Of a DNA stretch of 64,000 nt, positions 33,179 to 46,300 are shown piece by piece (within the stretch, counting starts at the first letter, position 1; the number at the start of each line of letters is the position of its first letter). The position numbers were made by a program, and so were the translations under genes. The stretch spans positions 357,661 through 421,660 of the forward strand of contig NC_082632.1 of assembly GCF_030936135.1 (NCBI RefSeq), written 5' to 3'. Source of the stretch: Gavia stellata (taxonomy: Eukaryota > Chordata > Aves > Gaviiformes > Gaviidae). A model generated the notes under the pieces. The model ran no database searches and had not been told where the DNA came from. It saw only the letters and a program-made list of their open reading frames with translations.

Positions 33179-34026
33179 TCTCTTGGGTTTAGGCATCTAC
33201 AGGAGACATGTCTCCGTGCCATCTAATCGATCTGGGCTCCTCTGTAATCAGAGGAGAGAAGTAAATACTCCTACACGCACTTGTTGAGCCATTTCTAGAT
33301 GAAATAAATTAAAATTTGCCACCCTTCTCCACGGAGGGACCATAGCCTGAATGGCTGCGTATGGAGAGGTGAGTCCTTGCAGCGCCCAAAGGTGTGGACA
33401 TCACCCAGCACTAAGCATCGATCCAACACAAGTTCACACCAGGGATGCACGTACTTTTGATGATTTAAAGTACCCTTCCACCAGATCAGGTCTATCTATC
33501 TCGCCCTTGGATTAGATTATTACCACCTTGTCAGAGATTGCATAAAACTTGAAGCTGTCATGAAGTCCTCCGGGCTTTTGTGCCATCTATGCTCAGTTGC
33601 GGAGCTGAAAGCTCGGTGAGCCAAAAAAAGGGTCCAGCAAATGGCAGGGATGCATGGTCGGTCGGAAAGGGTGGAGGGAGAGAACCTGGGAACCGGCTCA
33701 GCGCGTGTTCGGCTCAGTTCTTATCCCTGTCTTCCGACAGAGAGGTTTTTGGAAGGGGTTTATGGGCATGGATGCACCGGGGCAGCATCGCTGGCAAAGC
33801 CACCCGATGACAGAGCAATGCAGTTTTTTGGGGGCGCAGCAGGGCAGCCCCCCTCCTCTACAAGCTCTGAACCAACCGATGCTTCTTGCTGACATAAATT
33901 ATGGGAAAAAGAGAATTTTCCATCCCGGACAGCGCATTCTTCAAGCCATCTCCGGGGTGATGAGCCCCCGCGGTCTCCCCACACCCCGACGAGTGAGACT
34001 GGAGCGGATGCTGTCCCATGGAGGGG

Positions 34027-37000
34027 TCAGGGGGAGAGCGTGAACTGGCACCCCCTCCCCAGGCAGAGCAGGGGGAGGATTTGCTCCCCCGCAAAGGATG
34101 TCGGGGGGTAGGTGAAGATCGGTGCCTCGTTATTGGAGTCGAAAAATGCCACTCGCCCCGCCTCGTAGTCCAGATAAATCCCAATCACTTTGGGGGCAGC
34201 CAGCAGGGAGATGGGGATGGTAGGAGAGGTGAGAGCCTGGTACTGGCTCCCACACTGCCCCACCGCCCAGATCCCCACCTTGGGGTTGACGCTGATCCGA
34301 CCCTTCCTCCTCACCGACTCCTTGGCCACCCCAACAGCCCAGGCTTCCCCATTGCCCACCTCCACCTCCCAGTAATGCCTCCCCGCGCTGAAACCCTCGC
34401 AGCCCAGGACGCAGCGAGAGGAGTCGAAACGCTTGGGGTTGTCCGGTACGGGCTGGCGGGTGTCTTCCCATCTCACGCACTTGCGATCCTCGGATAGGAC
34501 GAGCCGGGGATGCGCCGTCTCCGGATCCAGCGTCAAACTTACTGGGGACAGAGGGAAGATGAGCATCACAGGCACAACTCGGTCCTCAAGGACGTTAGGG
34601 TCAGGTTTTCCCCATCTTCCCCCAGCTTGGGATGCTCCAGCTCCCAGTGCCTGTTTGCTGGAGCAGAGCGGGAATGGGTTTATGCCCACGAGCAAGATCG
34701 GAAGAGGGGAAGAGGTGGCTGCATGAAGGGAGCTCGATCTAGAGTAAAAATAAGGCTTTGAAGCGTGGATATTTTTGCTGGGAGTCTCTGGGCCATTGAA
34801 AAGAGGAAAGAAAGCCTCAGGTGTCCCATGACTTCCCTTTTTTAAGTTTTCTCGTGGAAATATTTGCAATTTTCACCTTTGGTCTCATTCAAAGAGGTGA
34901 TTTCCAAAGGCGACGCTGACCCTACGTGAGGTCCCACAGCACCCCAACGCTTACCATGCTCCCCGAGCTCTGCCAGTAGGCAAACTCGCCCTCTCTCACG
35001 TAATCAACTAGAGTAATTGCTTCTTGCTATGCTAATATGGCTACAGCTCTGCGGGGCATGTTGGAGGTATCTCTCCATTTCACCAGGACTTCTCCTACCT
35101 CGCTGAGATCTCCTTCCTTAGACCTGCTGCAGACAGACCTAGCACAACCTCAAAACCTCTCCTCCCCAGTTTTTCCATACCTTGATATTTCATCAGCATC
35201 TCCTTGAGGGCAATATTTTTCTGAGGAAGAGCGGTGGGTTTCTCTCCCAGTTCGGGCGATGTCTCTGCCGGCTTCTGGGCACTGTCCTTCTCAAGCCTGG
35301 AAAGAAGGAAGACCTTTCTAATAACACTTCCTTCGCTCATAATTCTCATTATGCACTGACTGATTTTCAACTGGGATTTCTTAAAAAGAAATAAGTAATA
35401 GAAGGACTAGAGCGAAGGCTTGGACCTAGGGCAGTCAGTCATGAGCTCCCAGAGAAGGGTTTGCTGACCCAGAGCCCACATCTATTTTGTTCCCAAAGAG
35501 AATAGTCCCTGGATGGCAAAGGCTTTCTATCACGACCAGCAGCACTCTACATCAAGGGAAACGCAGGCAATAAAAGATGCCTTTCCTTGTCCACTTTTGC
35601 CTTTCCAATAACGCACCTTCTCAATCCACGTCCAAAGAGGACATGAAAAGGTCTGTCGTAGGGGTGGAAGTTCATACTGGATTCCCTTCCACCTGGATGC
35701 ACTCCCTGGTGTTTAAACATCCACATATTTTTAGCTGCTTTAGGGTCGCTATTTTTGATGGGCTTACAAAGGCAGGGAGTGAAAGCTCAGACCTCCAGGA
35801 ATAATTTTTGATGGACTATAGAGGAGAAGCTGCAGCAGAGCTGGAGGTACCATCATCCCATCTGATACCTTTCCCTGGTCTTCAGCATCCTACTTAGACC
35901 TTTTGCGGTGTCCTGGTTTTCTCCTACATGTCTATACAGTCCCTAGCACACGGGGATCATAAGTGGCTGGCGTTTCGGAGTCCATCAGTGTCACCACCGT
36001 AGAGATAAACAACATTAACACCGCAAGAACACGTGAAAGGAGTCACAAACCTGCTCAAGATGTTTCTGCTGTCCTACAAGGGAAAGACGAGAGGAGGAGC
36101 GTTAGGTCAGAGCAAAGTCAGCCTGATAGTAAACAACAAGCAGCTACTGCAGGGCTGTGGGGTGACCTCAGGCAACTCAAGGCACTGCTCTGTCTAAATT
36201 ACGGCTCTAGAATGAGTCCCTTAATGCTGAATTGCCTGCACAGTGTTTGCAGATCTGCTGGGGAGGTAGGTGAGGTCATGGCAACGTCACTTAATGAGCA
36301 GCTCGTTGTAGTTATCTGCCATCACCCACCACCTTTCATGTCCCGACTCTTCCAGAATGGGCGTTATTACTGGTAAAGCACACCACTGCTTCAACGTATT
36401 TGAATGTTTTAAATCAGGAGTTAACCAGAGCCCGGAGGTGGGCTCAGATGATGGGTTTGGATGGCTACCTAAAGATGAGATGAGCGCCTGATGTTTCTCC
36501 ACTGCGTACGAAGGGACTTGGACAATCATTTTGGATGTAGATGTGTACAACCAGATGGATGAACCCCGTACCCACGTAAACAGACAGTGATTTAAATAGG
36601 TGGTGGTTGATTTAAAATATTCAGGTGGACAGTTGGGCCACACTTGTGACCATTTAAGAAAATAATTAAAAAAAAAAAAAAAGCTTTGAAAGATACATTT
36701 TAAAAGGAGTATTTAGAATGAATTTGACTCCTGGACTGGTGACACCACTGGTGTTGAAGGCCAGTGGTCTTCAGAGGGGCCTGAGGTCTCACCTGCAGGA
36801 ATTCACACGCTGGCTGCTGACACTTCTCCTCCAGTTCACGGATTTGCTCGTCGACGGAGGTCATCTCCTCCAAGAGCCTGTTGATGTTCTCCTCCTGTCT
36901 CCTCATGATCTCCTGGTCCAGCTTTGCCAGCCGGTCCAAAAGGAGACGTTCCTGTCCCTCCACGAACTGGTGCAGCTCCTTGACTTCAGACACAACCTTC

Positions 37001-39248
37001 TGCCTCTCCGTTTCAACTCGTTCCTGCAACGAGAACCGACCCACGCAAAGGAGAGGCAGGGCTGGGGGCAGAAACGGTCAAGAAAAATCGCAACAGAGAT
37101 GATTTAACGTGATGATTTATAACGCGGCCATAAATTCCAGTGCCCGTTGCAGAGCAGAGGAATAATTAAGACAATTTTTTTTTTTGCCATTTCTAAGCTG
37201 AAGTTGCTGGCAAAGGGCAATTCCCATGGACTGTAATCTTTGTACCCGAAATGCTCCAGACCTTTGAACAACAAGGGAAGACACAAAACAAAACCATAAA
37301 CAGATTAGTCAGTGAAAGAGGTTGGGGAAAGGGAAAACAAGGCAAGAAAGAAGCAATTGGGTGATACCCATTTTCTGTATGTATTAATAGGGGGAATCTG
37401 GGAACGTGCCCCACTTGGGAGAAAACCCAGGAAGAAAAAGATCGACGGTAACCTGGCAAAATCTGACGCATGCTCCCAGCCTGCTAAGACATACAAGGAG
37501 CAGGAGACATGGGGAAAACGGGAGCGTTTGTTAATCTACCCTGGTGACCGGCTGTCGTCACTGCCCAGACCTTACCCCAACGGAGAGGACATTCCCATGC
37601 ATGTGCAAGGGACTGTGGAGATGTGATCTCTGGCCATGGCACATCTCGTGTCTCCGCATCCATCACCATGGCCAGAGGGACAACCGAAAGGAAAGGGAGA
37701 AAGCCATCACCTCCCAGGGATGGACACTTACGAGGAACTCCAGGCTTTTCCCTTCCTCGGCCACTTTCAGCCCCAACAGCTTTTCCCTCTTGTCCTTCAG
37801 GATCTGCACGTGAGCCTGGAATTTCTCCTGAGTGGAGAAGAAACACCTTGTTGGTGCATTTTCTTCCTCTAGCTGATCCACCCCTCTACCCTCATCCCGC
37901 CTGTCCAGGTTTATCTCCTACCAACTCAGATTCTTCCCTGCTTGATAACACGATAATCTGGTTCTGGGAATTCATACACCCTGACTTCTGGGAGAGCAGG
38001 GCAGGCAGAATGAGTCACTTTGTCCAACAACCACGGTGAAATTCATGGCATAGATTGGAAAAGACTCAGGTAAAGAACCGAATCAGCGGACAAGGTGCTT
38101 TAAATGACCGGGGAGACCCTGCTGGCATCTGCTCGGGTTCAGGCTGTGCTCAGCACTGACCCAAAACTTGTAAGTTTGGGCTGTTTGCTCAGTTCATCTG
38201 CCAAGGAATGTGCTTTTGGTCACAACCTCGAAGCCTGGATGGGACATTCAAGCCAGTTTATGGCAGGGAGACCATACCTTCCATCACCCTGGTGTGGTGA
38301 GACCAGGGCTACACCACACACCTGCGACGAGAGCAAATTTTTCTTCCCGCTTGCAGTGAAATCAGCTTTCACAGCAACTAGCACATGCACACCATGAAAC
38401 TGGAGCCCAGACCATGGATATGCTGGAAAACCCAACCCCGCCTTGCGCACCACCGCCGTAAGACCAGATTCTGTCCTGTACATCTACACGCAGCATCTCC
38501 TGCACCCCAAATGTCCGAGACAGCATAGCTAGCCCTGCTTTGAGCAGGAGGTTGGGTTAGATGATCTCCTGGGCTCCTTTCCAGCACGATTTATATGAGG
38601 ACACCATGGTGATGTGGAAACGACAGCCTCAAGACAGTCGGGGTGACCAGCGATGGAAGCGAGGGGGGGCACAGAGCGGGCAGTGAGTGGTGTGGCTGTA
38701 ATCCAATGCTCATGCCACGATACAGAAAGAAAATTGGAAGGGGTAGAAATCCAGATGTCTGCAGGCAGCTCCCTGAGCCGGTCACCTCCTCCTCCCTCAT
38801 CCCCACACCACGCACGGAGACCTCCCACCTTGTGCTCCTCCGCAGCCTCCTCAATGGGGACCACGGCGTGGACCCGGTGAGCCTGGGACTCTCTGCAAAC
38901 CAGGCAGATGGGGGTCTGATCCTCCTCGCAGAAGAGTTTCAGAGCTTCCTGATGCTTCTCGCACAGCCTTTCCCCTCCCGCCCCTCCTTTGGCTGCCTGC
39001 AGGCTCAGCCGCTTGGCTATCTCGATGATTTTTGCCAGCTCCCGGTTGGGTCTCAGGTTTCTCTGCGGAGCCGTCTCTTTGCACTGAGGGCAGGCGAAAT
39101 TCTCCTCCGCTTCCTCCCAGCAACGGGTGATGCACGCCCGGCAGAAGTTGTGACCGCAATGGATGGAGACGGGGTCTTGGAAGAAGCCCAGGCAGATGGA
39201 GCAGGAGGCTTCGTCGCGGAAACTTTCGGCAGGGCTGTCTGCAGCCAT
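34027..39248 (-). CDS. TRIM gene B, TRIM39/TRIM27-type E3 ligase
   Basis: Six exons on the minus strand join in frame to 466 residues: 39248-38829, 37827-37732, 37023-36793, 36073-36051, 35296-35181 and 34541-34027. No mini-exon was found between the last two, and the frame holds with or without one. The RING is complete (Cys16 to Cys56, CSICLGFFQDPVSIHCGHNF), B-box2 is complete (CEKHQEALKLFC to HRVHAVV), and the coiled coil covers about 141-250. The B30.2 domain has PRY motif VPDNPKRFD and [10 protein letters not shown]. The ATG is the first in the frame, with context ACCATGG. The family ligates ubiquitin through the RING, dimerises by the coiled coil and selects targets through B30.2. Birds carry several such genes next to TRIM7 and HEP21, named TRIM39 or TRIM27 in chicken; I cannot say which this is. 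Heads face gene C, 4.1 kb away. Confidence 0.88.
38475..38595 (+). mobile_element. CR1 LINE 3' fragment in intron 1 of gene B
   Basis: TTGAGCAGGAGGTTGGGTTAGATGATCTCCTGGGCTCC matches in outline the CR1 3' region with its GGTTGGACTAGATGATCTCC core. Plus orientation, antisense to the gene. The terminal short repeats are not seen, so both ends are eroded. Confidence 0.75.
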
Positions 39249-41258
39249 GGTCTTGGCGGCGAGGATGACAGGGCAGCTTTCGTTTTCCGCCCCGGCTGGT
39301 CTTGCCCGTTGGCTGCTCCCCTTCCTGCAGGTGTCTCGGGCCCCGAGGGAGGCGAAAGCAAGCGGCGGAGGAGTTTCGCTGCTGAGATGCACCAGGTTTT
39401 CTCCGGGTTGCGACCGCTGCTGGGTAAAATGCTGCACTGAGTGGTTGGAGAGGGGAAGGGAGAATCCCTCTTTCCCTAGGGACCCCGGTGGGTTGAAAAG
39501 AGATTAAAAGGAAAATGAACATCCTTCAGAAGTTCCTGGCTTGTTAGACATCCACCTGCAGCTTCTGTATCACCCCTCTCCCCAAAATAAATACCCAGGC
39601 AAATTGAAAGGTAGACCCCAAGCCTCCCCACGGGGTGCAGCACCCAGAAACCATTCATTACTTATTAATAAATGCACTTTTAATTTATTAATTGAAGGGC
39701 ACGGCCATGGGAATAGAGCTTAAGCAAGTCCCCTGCTGTGGATAAGTCTCCCTTCTTCTAGTTAAACCACCGAGACACATCCTTCGCGGCTCATTTCAGC
39801 TCTTTATTATTTATCATACCTAACTGCCGGCTTCGCCGCCGTCCTGCCAGCATCCTCATTTCTGCGTGTGTACGTGCAGCTATAAATACTTTTATTGTTG
39901 CTTTCGCTTCTCCTTTTAAACAGGATGCCGTTTCTTTCATGGTTCAGGGCTGAGGCTGGAGTCAAGCAGCAGCTGATTACCACTCGCCCTCTTTATTTAA
40001 TTTTGAAATTATTTAATCTTTAGTTTATTTAGTCTTTAGTTTTCCTTTTCTCCCAAGCTTGCCTGTGATTAAGGAAGGGAGGGGATTTTCTTCCACCCTG
40101 TAAATGAAATAACTCCACGATCGGCCGTACCCCTCACGCAATCTGCTCGGAAACAGGTTCTCCTTCACCCAAGATCCCACCACGCTGCAGGAGAGCTTCC
40201 TTCAGCCCTCAGCCACCACGTTTTGGGGAAAAAAGTCGATATTTTAGGAACAACCCTCCAGCAATGGAAATCTCCCCCCCACCATGGCTGCTTTTTGATT
40301 TGCGATGCCACTTTACTCCAGTTCCACTGACCTCGCACGGTCGGTTGGGTGTCTGTCTGCATAAATGTGCTTCCACCCCATGAGCCTGCCCCTGCTTTTT
40401 CTGCGCCAGTTTTTAAAAGCCTCAGCATCCCTGGTTTTCCTGCACAGCCCCTCGCCTCGGGCTGTAGCAACGAGCCCCCAAAGCCACCAAGACCTCATCC
40501 CAAATTGGGTTTCATAACACCAAAGTGGTCAATGTCCTCTTCAACTCCCCTCCATCCCTCTGCGGCTCTCCTGGAGGGACAGCAACGGCGTTCTTCTTCC
40601 TCTTGGACAAGAAATCCCTAATTTACTCAACCCCACAGACCATCGGTCTGTGGCACGTGGAAGAGCTGCTCCCGGTCTGAAGCCCTTTGCGTGCTGAAGC
40701 GAACGGGACTTATTTGCATTGGGCTGAGAATGGGTAACGAAGCGACACGTTTTCTGAGAACATCAGTAAATAACTCATCCGCCGTTATTTGTTTGCAAGT
40801 GTTTTCAGGGGTCATGATTTTCCGGTGCAGAGCTCCACGCACGCGAACACTCAGACTGAAACTTGTGGTACGGTTTCATACTCAGGGCACCTTTTTTTTT
40901 TTGTTAATGCGGAGCTAAGGGTTGACTTAGTGGGGAATGGGATGTGCAGAGAGACTGGTGTTGGGATGGATACCTCTGAGGGACTGCTTGACTTTGACTT
41001 TTTGGGACATTGTTCTCTCTCCTGCTTTTCTTCCTCCTGCTGTCCCACAAGTGCTGGCAGCAGCATCACCTCTGCCCCAGCACCAAAAGCCACGTTTCCT
41101 CCCCAATTACCTACATGAGTCACATAATCAGAGTAATCTCCCAGCGACCGCCTGCAGCGGCTTTGCTCTTTGCTGTGCCTCTTTTGGGCTTGATGTGCCT
41201 GGAAAAGCCTCTCAGCTTCTCCAAACCCAGCAATGTCAGTAGATTTTGCCAAGCCCTG
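39249..41258. other. Spacer between TRIM genes B and C, left part
   Basis: Upstream region of gene B. AT-rich stretch near 39.95-40.05 kb. No coding exon recognised; the 5' UTR of gene B is not resolved. Confidence 0.5.
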
Positions 41259-41455
41259 GGGGCACTGATGAGCATCAACAGCCCTAAGCAGCTCCACCTG
41301 GGACCCCCCACCCCCTGCCCATGGACCAGGGGCTCTATTTAAGCTCAGTCCTGGGGCATGATCCTTCTGCAAGTTGCCTTGGAGGAGCATCCATGCATGG
41401 CTGTGGACTCTGCTGATCCTCCCCATCATGATTCATTACTCCGGTGCCCTCAGTA
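41259..41455 (+). promoter_or_regulatory. TATTTAAG promoter/first-exon element, copy 2
   Basis: Plus-strand copy with the same blocks as at 27.3 kb: CACTGATGAGCATCAA, CACCTGGGACCCC, the core GGGGCTCTATTTAAGCTCAG (TATTTAAG at 41336-41343), GTTGCCTTGGAGGAGCATCC and CTGTGGACTCTGCTGATCC. One frame of the exon part reads WLWTLLILPIMIHYSGALS, hydrophobic like a signal peptide, and ends at a possible donor CCCTCA|GTAAGG. In the other copies this frame is only partly kept (WTLLI or WTLLD). It is 1.9 kb upstream of gene C and in its direction, so it could also start a gene C leader. Confidence 0.6.
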
Positions 41456-43349
41456 AGGGAGTTTTATCCCCTGAGAAAATTCAGCAGAGGTTTGGTGCTG
41501 CCTCTCCCAGGATGGAGATGATATGGGACTCTGTTCCCATCGTTGGTGTGGGGGAGATCTGGGTGAGGGATGTGTGTGCTAAGGGAGAGGCTGAGAAGCG
41601 GGCAAAGCATCACTTGCCATGTCTAGATGATGCTGAACTTGATTTTTAACAGCAGCAAGCCATAGAGAAGGGAACCGTGGGGTACTTAAGTGTATCCCTT
41701 TCACCTCCCTCAATATCAAACCTAAATCTCAAGGCAAATCTCACTAAAGGCTTGATTTGACTTTGTGGATAACCTGGCTCAGCTCCTGAGGTTGGGTTTG
41801 GTGCGGTTTTTTACAACTTAAGCCTTGCATTACAGCTGTCTGTGCAGTAAACTGGGTTGGGCATGAGACAGGTTAAAAATAATGACACCCCTCTCCAAAA
41901 GAGCCCTTAATTGGCTCTGTGTAATCAACAGGGACTATTGTGGTCTCAAGAGGGAGCTGGAGGCTCTGTTTTGAAAGACAGCAAGGCATTTGCTCGATGC
42001 CTCTGTGCAAGAGGAAAAAGAAAATCAGTAATAAAAGGTTTTTCCGTGGGATTCTGCTTAATTGCTTCAAGGCATAGACACGAGGCTGGGGACAACAGCA
42101 ATTAACCATCAGGCACAAACCACCCTCCACTTTCTTTGCATGGCGTGTTTTTGCTCCTGCCTCCTTTTCCCGCAGTTTTGGGGTTAAACCTAAATACAGA
42201 CCAGGGGAAGAGTTGCTTTTCCCGCAGATCTCGGTTTCGTGGGATCAGCCAGATGAGGGAACTGTTTGGGCTGAAAAATAGGTCCATTGGGAAATGGATT
42301 ATTTGTTTTAACCATTGGTTGATGCCTGGCTGTGCAGAGGCGGAGAGGACGGGGATGGTGATGGTCAAAGCCACAAATGGGTCAACTCAAAAGGGTGGTG
42401 CAAATGCTAAAGAGGTTCAAAGCCCCCCCGGGTGCAGACAAGACTTTCCCAGAGGGATGTAAGGACTAAGTACTGCTCTTCCCAACAGGGAGGAAGGGGA
42501 TGAGGCTGCTCTTGGCTGGGGCATCCAGCTCCTTTTGTGCTGGAAATGGGATCCCTGGGGTGCTGGCATCTATCGCTACCTGGAGAAATACCACGCTAAT
42601 AAGCTGGGATTTGGGAATTGATCCTGATTTGCAATGCAGAAGGTGGGAACAGTTGAAGGGCTGAAGCTGCAGGGAGAGGATTTGACAGAGGTGGGGGGAG
42701 ACGGCTGCAGTTTTCCGAGGATGAGAGGGAGCTGGATGCGGTCCCATTTCCCACCTCCCTTTTCTGCTTTCCCCCCACCTTGGGCACTGTTTGCTGCAGA
42801 GGCAGAACCGACGCTGGCCCCGCATGTGCCAGCAGCACCGATTAGACCCTCTCCCCATCCTGGGACCCTTCTCCCGCTCCACGTGGGTGCCCCTCAGCCC
42901 CCACTTCTGGCTTCATTCCTCCTCCTTCACCCTCCCTGCGATACCTCCTTCCCAAGCCGCCTTCAGCCTCGCCTCTTGCACGGATGCTCTGCCCCAACTT
43001 TTCCATGCCAAGCCCCCTCCCCAAATCCTCTTTTCCCCCATGCCCAGACCCTTTCCAGGATGTGGGTCTCACCCTCAGACCTGGCAGGGCTCCCTTTCCC
43101 CATCCTTCCTCCCCGCCAGGCTGTGGGTACCAGGAACTGGTACGGACCGCAAGTACCAACCGTTTTGGGTATGGGGACCACCCTGGGGGATGCAACCAAG
43201 AGGACTTGGCCATCACCCACTCTCTGCCTTCCCACCCAGGCTCAGCTCTGGCTCTGCCCACCCTGGGGGCGGCAGGAAGGGAAACGCCTTTCCCTTGCTC
43301 GGAGGAAAATGAAAGTGGCCGACACCTCGCAGCTCGCATCGGCGGCCCC
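41456..43349. other. Upstream region of TRIM gene C
   Basis: No recognised exon. From 42.65 kb the plus strand becomes very C-rich with long open frames that run into the gene C RING exon; these lack TRIM motifs and are probably 5' UTR or intron. Confidence 0.5.
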
Positions 43350-46300
43350 ATGGCTGCGCCGAGCCCCACCGCAGAGCTCCCCAGCGAAGCCTCCTGCCCC
43401 ATCTGCCTGGAGTATTTCCGAGACCCCGTCTCCATCCACTGCGGTCACAACTTCTGCCGGGCGTGCATCACCCGCTGCTGGGAGTGGTCCACGGCGAATT
43501 TCTCCTGCCCGCAGTGCCGGGAGACGGCACCGGAGAGAATCTTTCGGCCCAGCCGGGAGCTGGCGCGGGTGCTCGAAATAGCCAAGCGGTTGAGTTTGCA
43601 GGCGGCCAGAGGGGAGACGGTTGAGGAGGAAGGATGCGAGAGGCACCGGGAGCCTCTGAAGGTCTTCTGCAAAGACGATGAAGCCTTCATCTGCGTGATC
43701 TGCCGGGAGTCCCGAGCGCACCGGTCTCACACGATGCTTCCTGTGCAGGATGCTGTCCAGGAATACAAGGTAAAGGCGATTTTTTTTTTTCCCCACCCAG
43801 ACGTGCGCTAGGAGCCAGACCAGCACCATCAGGGCTTGATGTCCCCCTCACAGCACATTACCATCGGGCTGTGAAACATCTTGCCCCCACCCAGGGCAGT
43901 AGGCTGGGGGCAGAAACATCGTCCCCCTCTGGGTGTTTGCCTCTGCTCTTCCCCCAGAGCAAACCGTCCCCTTTCAAAATGACAGTGTGGACCACGCACC
44001 AGCGCTTCTGCTGTCTCAGTTCTCATCTGAGAACCTGCTGCTCTGTGGCTGAAGGGGTGAAGTCTTAATCCCCTCTTCCCCACTGCAAAATTCAAGCCTT
44101 TGCCCAGCTCTGGGTCTTACTTGGACATCTGCTGATCCCAAGATGCTCTCTAAACCAGCAGGAACATGGTTCGATAAAAAAGGGGATGTTTTCTTGCTGC
44201 ATCAGTGAGTTAAACCATCTTGGTCCTTCTGGACCAAGAGGGACACAAGGAGAAGCTCTGGAGTTGACCACAGTGCAATCCCCTACCCGGAGTAATCTTT
44301 TTCTTTTAGGCTGTTTCAATCTCCAGAGACATGAGGTCTTTATTTTTGTTTCCCCTCAGGGACAAATCCAGGCTCATCTGCAAGTCCTGAAGGAAGACAG
44401 AGACAAACTCCTGGGGTTTCGAGAGGCTGAAATGAGGAGAAGCTGGGAGTACCTGGTAAACGGTTTTTTACGAGGTGGGATGGGGGTTTGGATGTCTGCC
44501 TTTGGCTTTAGATGCGATGCCATGTGGGTGATCATCCCACGCTGCCTTGGGGCTGGGGTCCCTCTCCAGGTACCAAACCAAACTCTGCCTGACTTTTCAG
44601 TGCACTGTAGGAAAAAATAACAGGCAGAGCCCTGCCAGGGACTCAGTTGCTGAATGCGAAGCAAAAAAAAAATATATATATAAAGGATATAGGATACTTG
44701 AGACACTGACCACTGACTCTTTCTAGATGTGCACCTGTGGGACTTTGCTGCATCCTTCTCCACCCTCCTCTTCCCTTCTTGTGTCCCCTCCTCGCAGGAG
44801 AAGACCGAAGCCGAGCGGCAGGGAGTTTTCTCCAAGTTCGAAGGGTTGCGTCTCTTCCTGGAGGACCATGCCCGTCATCTGCTGGCTCAGCTGGGGGACC
44901 TGGAGAGGGACCTGGAGAAAACGCAGGAAGAAAACATCACTAGTCTGACGAAGGAGATCTCTCGTCTGGATACCTTGATCCAGGAGATGGAGGAGAAGTG
45001 CCAGCAACCAGCAAGCAAATTTCTGCGGGTGAGGGAGGAGGGAATGGAGCCAGGTTATCACCGCCTGGGTCCAGGCTATTTTCTGGCTCTGGGTATGGCC
45101 CCGTGATGCAGCCAAACCCAGGCTATGCTCTGCTCCAAAGCCACATCCATGCTGTTGAGGTTTCAGTAGGTGTTTTGCTGCCAAGACCCATTCACTGAGT
45201 TTTCCTCTTCCCTCTCTTCTTTCCAGGACATCAGAGGCACCTTGAGCAGGTATGGGGCTTCCTGAGCTTCTCCTTCCATCCCAGGCTGGGGAGGGAGGTT
45301 GGACCTTGTGTTTGACAGGACAGGTACAGGAAAGCCTTTACAAAACCTCACCAAGAAGTCAAATATTTGGCTTTGTGGACAGAGGCTCCGAGCAAAGGTG
45401 TCTCTACCCATCGTTGAATGTGCAGCAGGTTTATTAAAGGCTGCACCAGCTCCCCTGAGCTATGGGTGTGCACAAAAGATTTCTTGGTCTCTCTCTGAGA
45501 AGATGCATCCTCACCTCTTCGTTCTGTCCTCCTTCCCTAGGTTTGAAAAGGAAAATTTCCAGCAGCCCCCATTGCTTCTTCCAGAGCTGGAAAAGAAAAT
45601 CAGTCACTTCAGGGAGAAAAATATTGCTCTAGAGGAGACTCTGAGGAGCTTCCAAGGTATTGAGCGTGGGCTGGGGTGGGGAGATGGAGCAATACCTGTG
45701 CGAGCATAAATTGTGTTTATTTACTTAGAGCATAAATTACATTTTATTGTGATTTTTATATGTGATCTCAGTGTGGCCAAACAACCGTGCTGTTTTCATG
45801 CCCATGCTGATACCTGCGTGTTATATCACATAATGTCTCTTTCCTCCCCTCTCTAGACATCCTGATGTTTGAGCTGCCTGAAAAGAGTAAGTCCACATCT
45901 CCTGGAGGTGAGGGAGTGGGAAGGAACAAGGGAAGGCTGAGCCCAACATGGGATGGGCCATGAGTTGGAGGGTCATCTGGGGAAGATACTGCCATGTCTG
46001 AACAAAACAATGAATGGGACGGGGGGGCAAAAATGCCATAAGGAGTCAAGGAATCCTCACCATATTGTGTTGATGGATTCATTTCTTTCAACGGAGCTGC
46101 TAAGCTGCATGAAGACTGAGTCTGCCCCTCAAATCAGTATGTTCAGGGTACAAATGCCTAGTTTGGCATTTTTGGCACAAAAAAGGGGTGGGGGTCTCCT
46201 ACTCATCTGCCTTGGGGCTTGTTCTCTTGCTCCCTTGGGAAGCTTCTTCTGACGCTCACCTGAGTCCTGTGGGGTGGGGAATGCAACCAACATCTGCCCC

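Larger units (their letters stand above)
32179..34026. other. Spacer between tRNA cluster and TRIM gene B
   Basis: Holds two exon-like blocks on the minus strand (listed separately) and, at 33173-33178, an AATAAA on the minus strand that may end the gene B transcript. Otherwise nothing recognised. Confidence 0.5.

Noticed and set aside
38643-39440. 265-residue plus-strand frame opposite the RING exon of gene B
   Set aside because: It is the antisense shadow of a GC-rich coding exon; the same effect is seen opposite the RING exons of TRIM7 and E and the B30.2 exons.
41374-41649. 91-residue frame at promoter element copy 2 taken as a full protein
   Set aside because: It starts at TTG, not ATG, and reads through a likely donor site; only the signal-like first part is worth noting.
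42634-43349. Long plus-strand frames running into the RING exon of gene C
   Set aside because: The part before 43350 is C-rich and Pro/Leu-biased with no domain; the MAAPSPTAEL start matches the length and Cys16 spacing of the paralogues.
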